Part shown: one piece after another, positions 33,811 through 42,532 of the stretch
Position numbering within the stretch: the stretch's first letter is position 1
Layout of the letters: every line of letters starts with the position of its first letter
Assembly (NCBI GenBank): GCA_001263235.1
Contig: LGRD01000040.1
Coordinates: 62,001 to 126,000, forward strand
Direction: 5' to 3'
DNA: 64,000 bases
Origin: Methylibium sp. NZG
Lineage (GTDB): Bacteria; Pseudomonadota; Gammaproteobacteria; Burkholderiales; Burkholderiaceae_C
The notes under the pieces: model-generated
What the model was told of the DNA's origin: nothing
The model's input: the letters and a program-made list of their open reading frames with translations, nothing else
Databases searched by the model: none
Translations under genes and position numbers: made by a program

Positions 33811-36270
33811 ATGTTGAACCACACCATCACCCGCATCGGCTGTGCCGCCGCGGTGGCGCTTTGCGCCAGCCTGATCGGACCGCCCGCGTGGGCCGCCGGG
33901 GACGCGCACGCGCGGCACCGGCACATCGAAGAAGAGAAGCAGTCCGTCAACATCTACAAGGCGTTCTTCCCGAGTGCCGAGCTGGCGCGCAAGGCGGCCA
34001 TTACCTTCCACGGCCAGCTGCTCGAAAGCAACTACGCTGGTGGCTACCTCGTCTTCGAGCTCGATGCCGACGACATGGACAAGCTGCGCGGCTTCGGCTT
34101 TCGCTTCGAGCAGGCGACCGAGTTCATCCAGCGCCGCAACCAGGTGTTGAGCGAGCTGCAGCGACTGCAATCGTTGCGCAGCGCGGGCACCGCATCGGGC
34201 GCCACAACCGGAGCGGCATCGGGCGCGACAGCGGGCTCGACAACCGGGCCGGCGGCCGGCGCAGGCGGCGCGCCGGTGGGCGAGGTGTCGATCCAGTCCA
34301 TCCCCAGCTACGCGTGCTACGAAACGGTCGAAGAAACTTTTGCCGCCGCGCAGGCCTTCGTCACCGCCAAGCCCAGCCTTGCGAGCTGGATCGACGTGGG
34401 CGACTCCTGGCAGAAGACGCAGGGCAGCGGCGGCTACGACTTGCGCGTGCTCAAGCTCACCAACAGCGGCGTGACGCCGAACCCACCGGCGCCGAAGCCC
34501 CGCCTGTTCATCAACAGCGCGATCCACGCCCGCGAATACACCACCGCGCCGCTGGTGCTGGAATTCGCGCGCTGGCTCGTCAACGGCCACGGCACGAACG
34601 CCGACGCCACGTGGATCCTCGACCACCACGAAGTGCACCTGATGCTGCACGCCAACCCCGACGGCCGCAAGCAGGCCGAGGCGGGCCTGTCGTGGCGCAA
34701 GAACACCAACAACTTCCACTGCGCCAACACCAACACGCGCGGCGTGGACCTGAACCGCAACTTCAGCTTCAGCTGGAACAGCACCGCCGGCCAGGGCTCC
34801 AGCGGCACGGCCTGCAACCTGACTTACCGCGGCCCCTCGGCCGGCTCCGAGCCGGAGACGCAAGCCGTCGAGGCCTACGTGCGCAGCCTGTGGCCAGACC
34901 GCCGCGGCCCAGCGCAGACCGACGCCGCACCGGCCGATACCAGCGGCATCCACCTCGACATCCACAGCTACAGCCAGCTCGTGCTGTGGCCCTGGGGCAC
35001 CACCAGCACACCCGCGCCGAACGGAGTCGCGCTGCAGACGCTGGGCCGCAAGTTCGCGTTCTTCAACGGCTACACGCCGCAGCAGTCGATCGGCCTGTAC
35101 CCCACCGACGGCACCAGCGACGGCCCGAGCTACGGCGAGCTCGGCGTGGCGGCCTACACCTTCGAGCTGGGCACCTCGTTCTTCGAGAGCTGCACCACCT
35201 ACAACAACACCATCAAGCCGAACAACCTGCCGGCGCTGATCTACGCGGCCAAGGTCGTGCGCACGCCCTACATCACGCCGGCCGGGCCCGACGTGACCAC
35301 GCTGACCTTGAGCAACGACGCTGCGGGTGCAGGTGTGCCGGCGGGCGTGAACGTGGCGATCAGCGCGTCGGCCACCGACACGCGCTTCAACAACAGCAAC
35401 GGCGCCGAGCCGACGCAGGCGATCGCCGCGGCCGAGGTCTACCTGGACGTGCCGCCATGGCAATCCGGCGCTGCCGCAGTGGTGCTGGGCGCGGCCGACG
35501 GTGCTTTCAACGCCAGCACCGAAGGCCTGACCGGCGCCATCAACACCGCCGGCCTGTCGGTCGGCAAGCACACCGTCTATGTGCGGGCGCGCGACGCCAG
35601 CGGCGCGTGGGGTGCGGTGACGGCGTCGTTCCTCAACATCGTCAGCGGCCCGCCGCCGGTGTTGAACGCGGCGTTCACGTCGAGCTGCACCAACCTCGTG
35701 TGCAGCTTCAACGGCGCGGGCTCCACGGGCAACGTCACCTCGTACCAATGGAACTTCGGCGATGGCACGAGCGGCAGCGGCGCCAGCGCCAGCCGCACCT
35801 ATGCCGCGGCCGGCACCTTCAACGTGACGCTGACGGTTTCTGATGGCAGCACCACCGACAGCGAAACGCGGAGCGTCACCGTCACCGCGGCTCCCCCAGG
35901 CGGCACGGTGACCGAGACCACCGCGAACAACAACTCGCGCAGCAACGCCCAGCTGATCACGCTGAACCCGGCGCTGATCAACGGCACGATCAGCGCCAAC
36001 AGCGACACCGACTACTACCGAGTGAGCCTCGGTGCCGGCAGGACGCTGACCGCCACGCTCACGCCCAACGCCTCGTCCGACTACGACCTGCTGCTCTACA
36101 ACGCCAGCGGCACCGTGGTCGCCCGCAGCGAACGCGGCACCGGGCTGGTGGACACCGCGACGTTCACCAACACCGGCACGGCAGCGGTGACGGTGTATGC
36201 GCGTGTGCTCCGCTACAGCGGCGGGACGGGGGCGACGAACGGGCGCTACACGCTGGGCTTGTCGCAGTAA
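33811..36270 (+). CDS. Secreted M14 zinc carboxypeptidase with PKD and PPC domains
   Basis: This 819-aa protein has a signal peptide (residues 1-28) and a Gly/Ala/Thr linker made of 12-bp repeats. The M14 domain follows with zinc ligands in NSAIHAREYTT and LDIHSYSQL, substrate-side VDLNRNFSFSWN and the catalytic Glu in YTFELGTSFFE. A PKD domain (FGDGTSGSGASASRTYAAAGTF) and a C-terminal PPC beta domain (DTDYYRVSL, YDLLLYN) end it. It probably cleaves C-terminal residues of proteins outside the cell. The ATG at 33811 follows CGGAG. Confidence 0.93.
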   Translation: MLNHTITRIGCAAAVALCASLIGPPAWAAGDAHARHRHIEEEKQSVNIYKAFFPSAELARKAAITFHGQLLESNYAGGYLVFELDADDMDKLRGFGFRFEQATEFIQRRNQVLSELQRLQSLRSAGTASGATTGAASGATAGSTTGPAAGAGGAPVGEVSIQSIPSYACYETVEETFAAAQAFVTAKPSLASWIDVGDSWQKTQGSGGYDLRVLKLTNSGVTPNPPAPKPRLFINSAIHAREYTTAPLVLEFARWLVNGHGTNADATWILDHHEVHLMLHANPDGRKQAEAGLSWRKNTNNFHCANTNTRGVDLNRNFSFSWNSTAGQGSSGTACNLTYRGPSAGSEPETQAVEAYVRSLWPDRRGPAQTDAAPADTSGIHLDIHSYSQLVLWPWGTTSTPAPNGVALQTLGRKFAFFNGYTPQQSIGLYPTDGTSDGPSYGELGVAAYTFELGTSFFESCTTYNNTIKPNNLPALIYAAKVVRTPYITPAGPDVTTLTLSNDAAGAGVPAGVNVAISASATDTRFNNSNGAEPTQAIAAAEVYLDVPPWQSGAAAVVLGAADGAFNASTEGLTGAINTAGLSVGKHTVYVRARDASGAWGAVTASFLNIVSGPPPVLNAAFTSSCTNLVCSFNGAGSTGNVTSYQWNFGDGTSGSGASASRTYAAAGTFNVTLTVSDGSTTDSETRSVTVTAAPPGGTVTETTANNNSRSNAQLITLNPALINGTISANSDTDYYRVSLGAGRTLTATLTPNASSDYDLLLYNASGTVVARSERGTGLVDTATFTNTGTAAVTVYARVLRYSGGTGATNGRYTLGLSQ
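34186..34257. repeat. 12-bp-period repeats in the M14 peptidase linker
   Basis: Six units of 12 bp such as GGCACCGCATCG, GGCGCCACAACC, GGAGCGGCATCG and GGCGCGACAGCG encode a G-T/A-A-S/T repeat between the propeptide-like N terminus and the catalytic domain. Confidence 0.65.
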
Positions 36271-36274
36271 CTCG

Positions 36275-36296
36275 GCGCGGCTCGAAAGAGCTGCGC
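36275..36296. terminator. Stem-loop between convergent genes
   Basis: A 9-bp stem (GCGCGGCTC with GAGCTGCGC, one G-U pair) closes a GAAA tetraloop. It starts four bases after the M14 stop codon and lies before the end of the leftward uronate dehydrogenase gene. No T-run follows, so intrinsic termination is uncertain, but the position fits a two-way terminator. Confidence 0.45.
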
Positions 36297-36323
36297 GCTG
36301 TCGCCGACCGGCGCTGGTGGTGC

Positions 36324-37136
36324 TCAGCCGGCGCGCGCGGGCCTGTCGGCATCGCCGACATGCCCCGCCGCGGCAAAGCTGCCACCCTGGTAGCGCTCTG
36401 CCACCGGGTCGTTGCTGCGCACGGCGGCCAACGCCGCCGCAAACGGGTCGGCGCTGTGCCGGGGCTTGTAGCCCAGTGCCTCGGCGCGGTGGTTGTCGTA
36501 CCAGCTCGCGCTGTTGGCCGACACGCCGTAGACGATCTCGTGGTGGTAGTCGGCCTGCAGGCCGATCTCGATCAACTGCGCCAGGTCGTCCGGGTGCACC
36601 CAGTGCGACAGCATGCGCGCCTCCAGCGGCTCGGGCCCGCAGTAGCCGATGCGCACGCCCATCGCGCGCAGGCCGCACTTGTCGGCATACAGGCTGGCGG
36701 TGGCTTCCATGAAGACCTTGGTCACGCCGTAGCGGCTGTCGGGCCGCGGGGGAGCGCGGTGGTCGATGCGTTCGCTGCGGGCGTAGTAGCCCACCGCGTG
36801 GTTTGAGCTGGCGTAGACGATGCGCTGCACGCCGGCCGCTGCGGCGGCCTCCCACAGGTGGATGACGGTGCGGATGTTCGCGTCGAGCAGCACCGGCCAC
36901 TCGGCCTCGCGCGGGTAGCCGGCGAAGTGCACGATGGCGTCCACGCCGTCCACCAGCGCGGGCAGCGTGGCGGGGTCGACCAGGTCGGCCACGTGCAAGG
37001 TCTGGTTGGGGCCTGTGGACTGCAACGGCACGATGTCGGTCAGGCGCAGTTCGGTGCAGAGTTCGCCGAGCCGCGCGCGCACCGAGCGCGCCACCTTGCC
37101 GCCCGCGCCGGTGACGAGGATGCGGTTCAAGCTCAT
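36324..37136 (-). CDS. Uronate-dehydrogenase-like NAD-dependent oxidoreductase
   Basis: This 270-aa extended SDR has LVTGAGGKVARSVRARL at its N terminus, DAIVHFAGYP, YASSNHAVGYY and YGVTKVFMEA with the catalytic Tyr-Lys, and a late SANSASWYDN. This set matches uronate dehydrogenases, which oxidise glucuronate or galacturonate to aldarolactones. Its ATG overlaps the stop of the Bug receptor gene. With the GntR, aldolase and dehydratase genes nearby, a role in sugar-acid oxidation is likely. Confidence 0.85.
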   Translation of the reverse strand: MSLNRILVTGAGGKVARSVRARLGELCTELRLTDIVPLQSTGPNQTLHVADLVDPATLPALVDGVDAIVHFAGYPREAEWPVLLDANIRTVIHLWEAAAAAGVQRIVYASSNHAVGYYARSERIDHRAPPRPDSRYGVTKVFMEATASLYADKCGLRAMGVRIGYCGPEPLEARMLSHWVHPDDLAQLIEIGLQADYHHEIVYGVSANSASWYDNHRAEALGYKPRHSADPFAAALAAVRSNDPVAERYQGGSFAAAGHVGDADRPARAG

Positions 37137-38122
37137 TGCGGCTTGATCCCGGCGGCCTTGATCACCGTGGTCCAGCGTTCGAGTTCGGCGTCGTGGAAGC
37201 GCTGGAAGTCGGCCGGCGTCTTGCTGGTCACCACGTCGGACGCGAGCTGCCAGGCGCGTGCACGGAACGCCGGCGTGTCCGCCGCGGCCAGCACTGCCTT
37301 GTGCAGCTTGTCGACAATCGGCTTGGGCGTGCCGCCCTTCACCGCAATGCCCTGCCAACTGCGGATGTAGGTGTCGGCCGGCAAGCCCAGTTCCTTGGCG
37401 CTCTTCACATCGGGCAAGGCGCCGGAGCGTGCCTCTTGCATTACGGCGAGCGGCCGGATGGTGCCGGCCTCCAGAAAGCTCTTCAGGCTGCCCGACCCCA
37501 GGTCGTAGATCACATCGACCTCGCCGCTGATGACGGCCATGTTTGCTGCGGCGCCGCCCTTGTAGGGCACGTGAAGCGCGGTGATCTTCTGGCTGCGCGT
37601 CAACAGTTCGATCGCCAGGTGGCCCGACGTGCCGATGCCGCCCGAGCCCATCTTCAGCCCGCCCTCGGTCGCCTTGGAGGCCGCGATCGCATCGGCCGGT
37701 GTGTTGAGCTTGCCCTTGCCCGATGTCAGCATCAGCACCGGCACGCTGGTGATCTGCGACACCATGGTCAGGTCGACCTTGGGGTCGTAGCGCACGCCGC
37801 TGAGGGCCGGCGCGGTGGCCAGGTTGATGGCGGCCAGCAGCAGCGTGTGGCCGTCTGCCGGGGCATTGAGCACGGCGGTCACCGCCAGGTTGCCGCCGGC
37901 CCCCGGCTTGTTGTCGACGATTACTTTTTGCCCGAGCGACTTGGACATCTCCTCGGCGAGCGCGCGGCCGATGGTGTCGAGCGCGCCGCCGGGCGGAAAG
38001 CCGACCACCAGCGTCACCGTCTTGTCGGGCCAGGTTTGTGCTGCCGCGGGCAGCGCGGTCGCGGCGCAGGCAAGCGCTGTGACCATCAATGCGAAGGAAG
38101 TTCTGAGGGGCTTGTTCGGCAC
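37133..38122 (-). CDS. Bug-type (TctC) solute-binding protein
   Basis: This 329-aa periplasmic receptor has a signal peptide (ATALPAAAQTWPDKTV) and the family opening VTLVVGFPPGGALDTIGRAL, then DNKPGAGGN. Such receptors normally serve tripartite tricarboxylate transporters (TctABC), but no tctA or tctB lies in the window; orphan receptors are common in Burkholderiales. The start is GTG at 38122 with GGAGAC upstream. It likely binds a carboxylated sugar given the neighbours. Confidence 0.92.
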   Translation of the reverse strand: MPNKPLRTSFALMVTALACAATALPAAAQTWPDKTVTLVVGFPPGGALDTIGRALAEEMSKSLGQKVIVDNKPGAGGNLAVTAVLNAPADGHTLLLAAINLATAPALSGVRYDPKVDLTMVSQITSVPVLMLTSGKGKLNTPADAIAASKATEGGLKMGSGGIGTSGHLAIELLTRSQKITALHVPYKGGAAANMAVISGEVDVIYDLGSGSLKSFLEAGTIRPLAVMQEARSGALPDVKSAKELGLPADTYIRSWQGIAVKGGTPKPIVDKLHKAVLAAADTPAFRARAWQLASDVVTSKTPADFQRFHDAELERWTTVIKAAGIKPQ

Positions 38123-38167
38123 GGCTTGTCTCCGTTGGGGGTTTGAGAAGGACGTTCGATGCCGGCG

Positions 38168-38821
38168 TCAACGGCGTTGGTTCACCGCCGCCAGCAAATC
38201 CAGCCGCGCGGACTCGGTGTGCTCGAAGGCGACCTGAGCGGCCCGATCGCCATCGCCACGGGCAACGGCGCGAACGAGCTTGCGGTGCTGGGCGATGACG
38301 GCATCGAGCCGCCCGGCGCCGTAGCCGATCGATCGGCGGTAGGCATCGACCAGACACGCGCGCGAGGCCATCACCTCGACGGCCGGCGGGTTGTCGGCCA
38401 GCGTCTCGATGAAATGGTGCAGCGCGCGGTTGGTGCGCACGCAGGCGGCCATGTCGGCTTCGGCCACGGCGGCCTCGTGGGCCTCGCACAGAGCGTGCAG
38501 CCGCTCGCGGTCGCCGGGCTGCACACGAAGGGCCGCCTCGCGCGCAAGCATCACCTTCAGCGCGCCGCGCAGCTTGTAGATGTTGTCGATGTAGCGCGCG
38601 TCGACGCGAGGCACCACGACGCCGCGGTTCATGCGCATGTCGACCACGCCTTCGCCCTGCAACTGGTGCAGCGCCTCACGCACGGGGTTGGCGCTGACGC
38701 CGTAGCGATCGGTCAGCTCGACCATCGTCACGTGGCCGCCGAGCGGCCAGACGCCGGAGACGATGTCGGCGCGGATCTGCTCGCGCAAGCGGAGGTAGGT
38801 GGGGGTGTTGATGGCAGGCAT
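38168..38821 (-). CDS. GntR-family regulator (FadR/FCD type), copy 1
   Basis: This 217-aa regulator has an N-terminal GntR winged helix (LREQIRADIVSGVWPLGG, then YGVSANPVREALHQLQGEG) and an FCD effector domain with metal-ligand histidines in its C-terminal half. It is roughly 70% identical by eye to the regulator at 42529-43188. A palindromic site at 38835-38856 lies 14 bp upstream. It probably controls the Bug receptor and dehydrogenase genes and the divergent rraA-like genes in response to a sugar acid. Confidence 0.92.
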   Translation of the reverse strand: MPAINTPTYLRLREQIRADIVSGVWPLGGHVTMVELTDRYGVSANPVREALHQLQGEGVVDMRMNRGVVVPRVDARYIDNIYKLRGALKVMLAREAALRVQPGDRERLHALCEAHEAAVAEADMAACVRTNRALHHFIETLADNPPAVEVMASRACLVDAYRRSIGYGAGRLDAVIAQHRKLVRAVARGDGDRAAQVAFEHTESARLDLLAAVNQRR

Positions 38822-38834
38822 GGCGACAGTGTAC

Positions 38835-38856
38835 ATTACAGATTCTATAGAATCCA
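38835..38856. promoter_or_regulatory. GntR operator candidate, copy 1
   Basis: The 14-bp perfect palindrome GATTCTATAGAATC at 38841-38854 lies in the divergent promoter between gntR copy 1 and the first rraA-like gene. The 22-bp segment around it matches 43201-43222 at 20 positions, at nearly the same distance and orientation from the second gntR gene. Confidence 0.65.
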
Positions 38857-38883
38857 GCAACTTCAGAACTTGGAAAGAACGCG

Positions 38884-39696
38884 ATGAGCCACCACGCCGA
38901 TAGCGATGCCGAGACCTACGCAACCACCGACGCCACCGCCGCCGCCACGACCGCCGCCACGACCGCCGCCACGCAAGGCGACACTGCACTGCCCGCATCC
39001 CTTCGAGCCCTCTACCTCGGCTGCTCGTCCGCCAGCATCAGCACGCAGCTGGTTCGCCGCGGGCTGCGCAATGTCGCCGTCCGTGGCGTGCGGCCGTTGC
39101 GTCGGGACCTGCCGCCGATGGTCGGCCCGGCGTTCACGCTGCGCTACGTGCCCGCACGTGAAGACCTCGACGCGTATGGCTCCGGTGGCGACCCGAACAA
39201 CCTGCAGCGCCAGGCGATCGAGCGCATTCCCGCGGGCTGCGTGTTCGTGATGGACTGTCGCGGCGCCACCGACATCGCCGGCATCGGCTCGATCCTCGGG
39301 CGCCGGCTCGTCACACGCGGCATCGAGGGCGTGGTGCTCGACGGCGGCGTGCGCGACACGCGCGCCTTCGAGGCCATCGCGCTGCCGGTCTACTGCGCGG
39401 GCCCGTCGGTGCCGCCCAACTATGTGGGCCACCACGCCGCCGACATGAACGTGACCGTCGCCTGTGGCGGCGTGGCGGTCTACCCGGGCGACATCGTCTT
39501 CGGCGACAGCGAGGCGGTGGTCGTGATCCCTCGGCACCTGGCCGCCGAGATCGCCGCCGATGCCAGCGAGATGGAGCGCCGCGAGCGCTTCTTGTTCAAA
39601 GAGATCGAGTCGGGCCGGTCGATCCAGGGTGTCTACCCGCCGGATGACGAAACCACGCGCCGCTACACCGCCGCCAAGGAACGGGGCGAAGCCTGA
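38884..39696 (+). CDS. RraA-like protein, copy 1 (aldolase-type family)
   Basis: This 270-aa protein has the RraA/HMG-CHA aldolase fold: VVLDGGVRDTRAF with the conserved Arg-Asp, and YPGDIVFGDSEAVVVIP. In this family the metal-dependent members split hydroxy-keto acids such as 4-hydroxy-4-methyl-2-oxoglutarate. A Thr/Ala repeat tail of about 33 residues (12-bp units at 38941-38976) precedes the fold. It is divergent from gntR copy 1 and followed by a second RraA-like gene. The substrate is unknown. Confidence 0.85.
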   Translation: MSHHADSDAETYATTDATAAATTAATTAATQGDTALPASLRALYLGCSSASISTQLVRRGLRNVAVRGVRPLRRDLPPMVGPAFTLRYVPAREDLDAYGSGGDPNNLQRQAIERIPAGCVFVMDCRGATDIAGIGSILGRRLVTRGIEGVVLDGGVRDTRAFEAIALPVYCAGPSVPPNYVGHHAADMNVTVACGGVAVYPGDIVFGDSEAVVVIPRHLAAEIAADASEMERRERFLFKEIESGRSIQGVYPPDDETTRRYTAAKERGEA

Positions 39697-39727
39697 GCTT
39701 CGATCCAACCCACTTCTGGAGCCACGC

Positions 39728-40453
39728 ATGACTGCATCGATGGACCTGAGCAAGCTCGCCGCTTCACGGTCACCCGACCCTGCGCTCGCTCTCGACATCG
39801 ACGAGCGCGAACTGTGCGACCGCTACGCCCGCACCTACACCGGCGCCATCAACGACGTGCTGCGCGAGTTCATGCTGATGAACCAGACGCTGCCGGTCAC
39901 GTTGCGCCCATTGAAGCCGCACATGGTGCTGGCCGGCGTGGCGTTCACCATCCGCTCGACGCGCGACCCGAGCCTCGACCTCGACGGCGAGATGCAGCAG
40001 CGCGCGTTGCTGATGGAGGCGATCCCTGCCAATGCGGTGTGCGTGTGGGACACCAACCGCGACGACGGCGCCGCCCATTGGGGCGGCATGATGACGGCTG
40101 CCGTCAGGAAGCGTGGCGTGCGCGGCGCGATCGTCGATGGCGGCATCCGCGACACGCACCAGATCGCGGCCGAGGACTTCCCGCTCTTCTATCGCTTCCA
40201 CTCGTCCAGCGGCATGCTCGGCCGCTCGCGCGTGGTGGCGCACCAGGTGCCTGTGTTCATCGGCGAGACGATGGTCTTTCCCGGCGACATCGTGGTGGCC
40301 GACATCGACGGCGCGATCGTCGTACCCCGGCGGCTGGCGTGCGACGTGCTGCGCCGCACCGAGCAGATCGTGCAGTTCGAGTGCGACATCAAGGCGTGGG
40401 TCGATGCCGGCGACAGCCCCACCGACATCGTCGGCAAGGGAGGGTACTTCTGA
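39728..40453 (+). CDS. RraA-like protein, copy 2 (aldolase-type family)
   Basis: This 241-aa protein has AIVDGGIRDTHQI and FPGDIVVADIDGAIVVP, as in RraA-like aldolases, but is only distantly related to the gene before it. TGGAG precedes the ATG. The second Gly-Asp pair of the PGDxxxGD motif is AD here. Two adjacent family members suggest different substrates or a hetero-oligomer; neither is proven. Confidence 0.85.
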   Translation: MTASMDLSKLAASRSPDPALALDIDERELCDRYARTYTGAINDVLREFMLMNQTLPVTLRPLKPHMVLAGVAFTIRSTRDPSLDLDGEMQQRALLMEAIPANAVCVWDTNRDDGAAHWGGMMTAAVRKRGVRGAIVDGGIRDTHQIAAEDFPLFYRFHSSSGMLGRSRVVAHQVPVFIGETMVFPGDIVVADIDGAIVVPRRLACDVLRRTEQIVQFECDIKAWVDAGDSPTDIVGKGGYF

Positions 40454-40506
40454 CGCGCCGGCTGATCTGCCGATCCGCCGGTCCGACGCTGCTGCGCCGA
40501 ACGGCG

Positions 40507-41307
40507 CTACGGCCTGGGCGCCTTGAAGCGGGCGCTCAACGCGTCGGCAGCGCGCGCGAGCAGGCCCAGGTCGGCGCCCACGGCGACGAACTGGCTGCCC
40601 ATGTCGAGGTAGCGGCGGGCCAGGGTCTCGTCGCCCGTCAGGAAGCCGCTGGGTTGGCCGGTGGCGTGGATGCGCTTCATCGCCGCGTCGATGGTGGCGA
40701 TGACCTCGGGGTGCGACGGCTGCCCCAGGTGCCCCATCGAGGCCGACAGATCGCCGGGGCCGATGAAGATGCCGTCCACGCCTGGTACCGCAGCGATGGC
40801 TTCGATCTCTGCGAGCGCAGCCACGGTTTCGACCTGCACCAGCACGCAGATCTCTTCGTGCGCGCGTTGCCAGTAGCCGGGGATGCGGCCGAAGGCGGTG
40901 GCGCGCGACGCGCTCGCAAAGCCGCGCACGCCGTGCGGCGGGTAGCGCGTGTGGCTCACGGCGGCAGCGGCCTCTTGCGCGTTCTGCACGCACGGGATGA
41001 GAAAGGTCTGCACGCCCAGGTCGAGCAGCCGCTTCATCGTGACCATGTCGTTCCACGGCGGGCGCACCACCGGCGCGGTGTGCGGGTGGCCCATCAGCGC
41101 CTGCAGCTGGCCGTGCAGCAGCGGCAGATCGTTGGGCGAATGCTCCATGTCGACCAGGATCCAGTCGAAGCCCGAGCCGGCAATCACCTCCACCGCCACC
41201 GCACTGGCCAGGCTGTTCCACAGGCCGATCTGCACCTGCCCTGCAGCGAGCGCGCGTTTGAAGCGATTGACCGGAACGCCTGGGGCGGTGGAAGCGGTGT
41301 CAGTCAT
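40507..41307 (-). CDS. HpcH/HpaI-family aldolase
   Basis: This 266-aa class II pyruvate aldolase has WILVDMEHSPND, VVRPPWND, and the metal ligands in VLVQVETVAALAEI and FIGPGDLSASMG. Such enzymes split 2-keto-3-deoxy sugar acids to pyruvate and an aldehyde (GarL, RhmA and HpaI are examples). Its ATG overlaps the end of the dehydratase gene by 8 bp, so it should act on the product of that enzyme. Confidence 0.92.
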   Translation of the reverse strand: MTDTASTAPGVPVNRFKRALAAGQVQIGLWNSLASAVAVEVIAGSGFDWILVDMEHSPNDLPLLHGQLQALMGHPHTAPVVRPPWNDMVTMKRLLDLGVQTFLIPCVQNAQEAAAAVSHTRYPPHGVRGFASASRATAFGRIPGYWQRAHEEICVLVQVETVAALAEIEAIAAVPGVDGIFIGPGDLSASMGHLGQPSHPEVIATIDAAMKRIHATGQPSGFLTGDETLARRYLDMGSQFVAVGADLGLLARAADALSARFKAPRP

Positions 41308-42532
41308 CGGAGCCTTTCACGGAGGTGCGCATGCTCTTCGGGGCGGTTGTGCGGGTGAGTGCCGTGCGCTGGACCCGCGGCTGCAGGTAGACCGTCTCGG
41401 CCGCCGTGCCTGCGTTCCAGCCGCCCGCGGGAAGGCCGGCGTTGCGCACGCTCGGGTGCGCGGCGACGAACGCCTCGTCGATCTGCACGCCCAGCCCCGG
41501 GCCGGCGGGAACGCCGAGTTGGCCGTCGTGCGCCACCAGCGCCGTCGTGGTGACCTCGGCGCGGCCGGCCCAGTCGGGCTCCATGCGTTCGAGCATCAGC
41601 GCGTTCGGAATGGCCGACATCAAGTGCACCGCGGCAAACTCCGCCACCGGCCCGAGCGAGCCCGAGTGCGGCGCGATCGTCAGGCCGTGCGCCTCGGCCC
41701 AGCCTGCGAGCTTGCGCATCTGCGTCAGGCCGCCGAAGCGGCCGGTGTCGGGTTGCAGCACGTCGAGCAAGCGTTCTTCGATGAACGGCCGCATCTCGGC
41801 CAGCGTCGACAGGCGCTCGCCCGCGGCCAGCGGCAAGGCCACCTGGTCGCGCACGCGCCGCCAGCCGTCGAGGTTGTCGGGCGCCACCGCTTCTTCGAGG
41901 AACAGCAGGTTCAGCGGCTCCAGCGCGCGGCCGACGGCCACCGCGTCGGCCGCCTGCAGCCACGGCGGGCCATGCAGGTCGACCATCAGGTCGATGTTGT
42001 CGCCCACCGCTGCGCGGATGGCGTGCGCCCGCTCAACGATGCCAGCGGTGCCGCCGACCTTGACGGCGCGCACCCCGCGCGCGACCGCGGCGAGCGCTGT
42101 GTCTGCATCGGCTGCATGCGTGTAGTAAGGCACCTGCCTGCGCACGGTGCCACCCAGCAGGTTGGCCACCGAGGTGCTCAGCGCCTGCCCCTTGATGTCC
42201 CACAGCGCAGTGTCGATGGCCGCCAGCGCGCCACCGCCCACGGTGCCCGTCTGGCCGTGGCCCATCATCGCGACGCGCAGCTTCTGGCCGAGCCGCTCGA
42301 TGTCGTGCGGGTCTTCGCCGACGAGCAGGTGTTCCAGATCGGCCACCGCATGCGCCACCACGCGCGGCCAGCCCGAGCCCTCGCCGGTGCCCACCACACC
42401 GGCGTCGGTGTGGACGGTGACGAAGAGCCAGTTTCGGTTGCCCTCCAGCGCCGAGCGGCCCGTGGCCGTCCAGCCGGTGTGCGGCGGCGCGCCGGCCTGC
42501 ATCAGGTGGCAGCGCAGGTGCGTGATCTTCAT
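41300..42532 (-). CDS. Enolase-superfamily sugar-acid dehydratase (mandelate racemase group)
   Basis: This 410-aa protein has the metal ligands in DLMVDLHGPP, LFLEEAV and LAAGERL, and a late catalytic histidine in IAPHSGSLGP. It probably dehydrates a sugar acid to a 2-keto-3-deoxy acid, in the manner of galactonate or galactarate dehydratases, and passes it to the aldolase encoded downstream. Its ATG overlaps the stop of gntR copy 2. Confidence 0.9.
   Translation of the reverse strand: MKITHLRCHLMQAGAPPHTGWTATGRSALEGNRNWLFVTVHTDAGVVGTGEGSGWPRVVAHAVADLEHLLVGEDPHDIERLGQKLRVAMMGHGQTGTVGGGALAAIDTALWDIKGQALSTSVANLLGGTVRRQVPYYTHAADADTALAAVARGVRAVKVGGTAGIVERAHAIRAAVGDNIDLMVDLHGPPWLQAADAVAVGRALEPLNLLFLEEAVAPDNLDGWRRVRDQVALPLAAGERLSTLAEMRPFIEERLLDVLQPDTGRFGGLTQMRKLAGWAEAHGLTIAPHSGSLGPVAEFAAVHLMSAIPNALMLERMEPDWAGRAEVTTTALVAHDGQLGVPAGPGLGVQIDEAFVAAHPSVRNAGLPAGGWNAGTAAETVYLQPRVQRTALTRTTAPKSMRTSVKGSDD

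Noticed and set aside
33775-36900. Reverse-strand open frame of 1041 codons across the M14 peptidase
   Set aside because: It covers a gene with clear zinc and catalytic residues on the other strand. No domain could be recognised in the frame itself.
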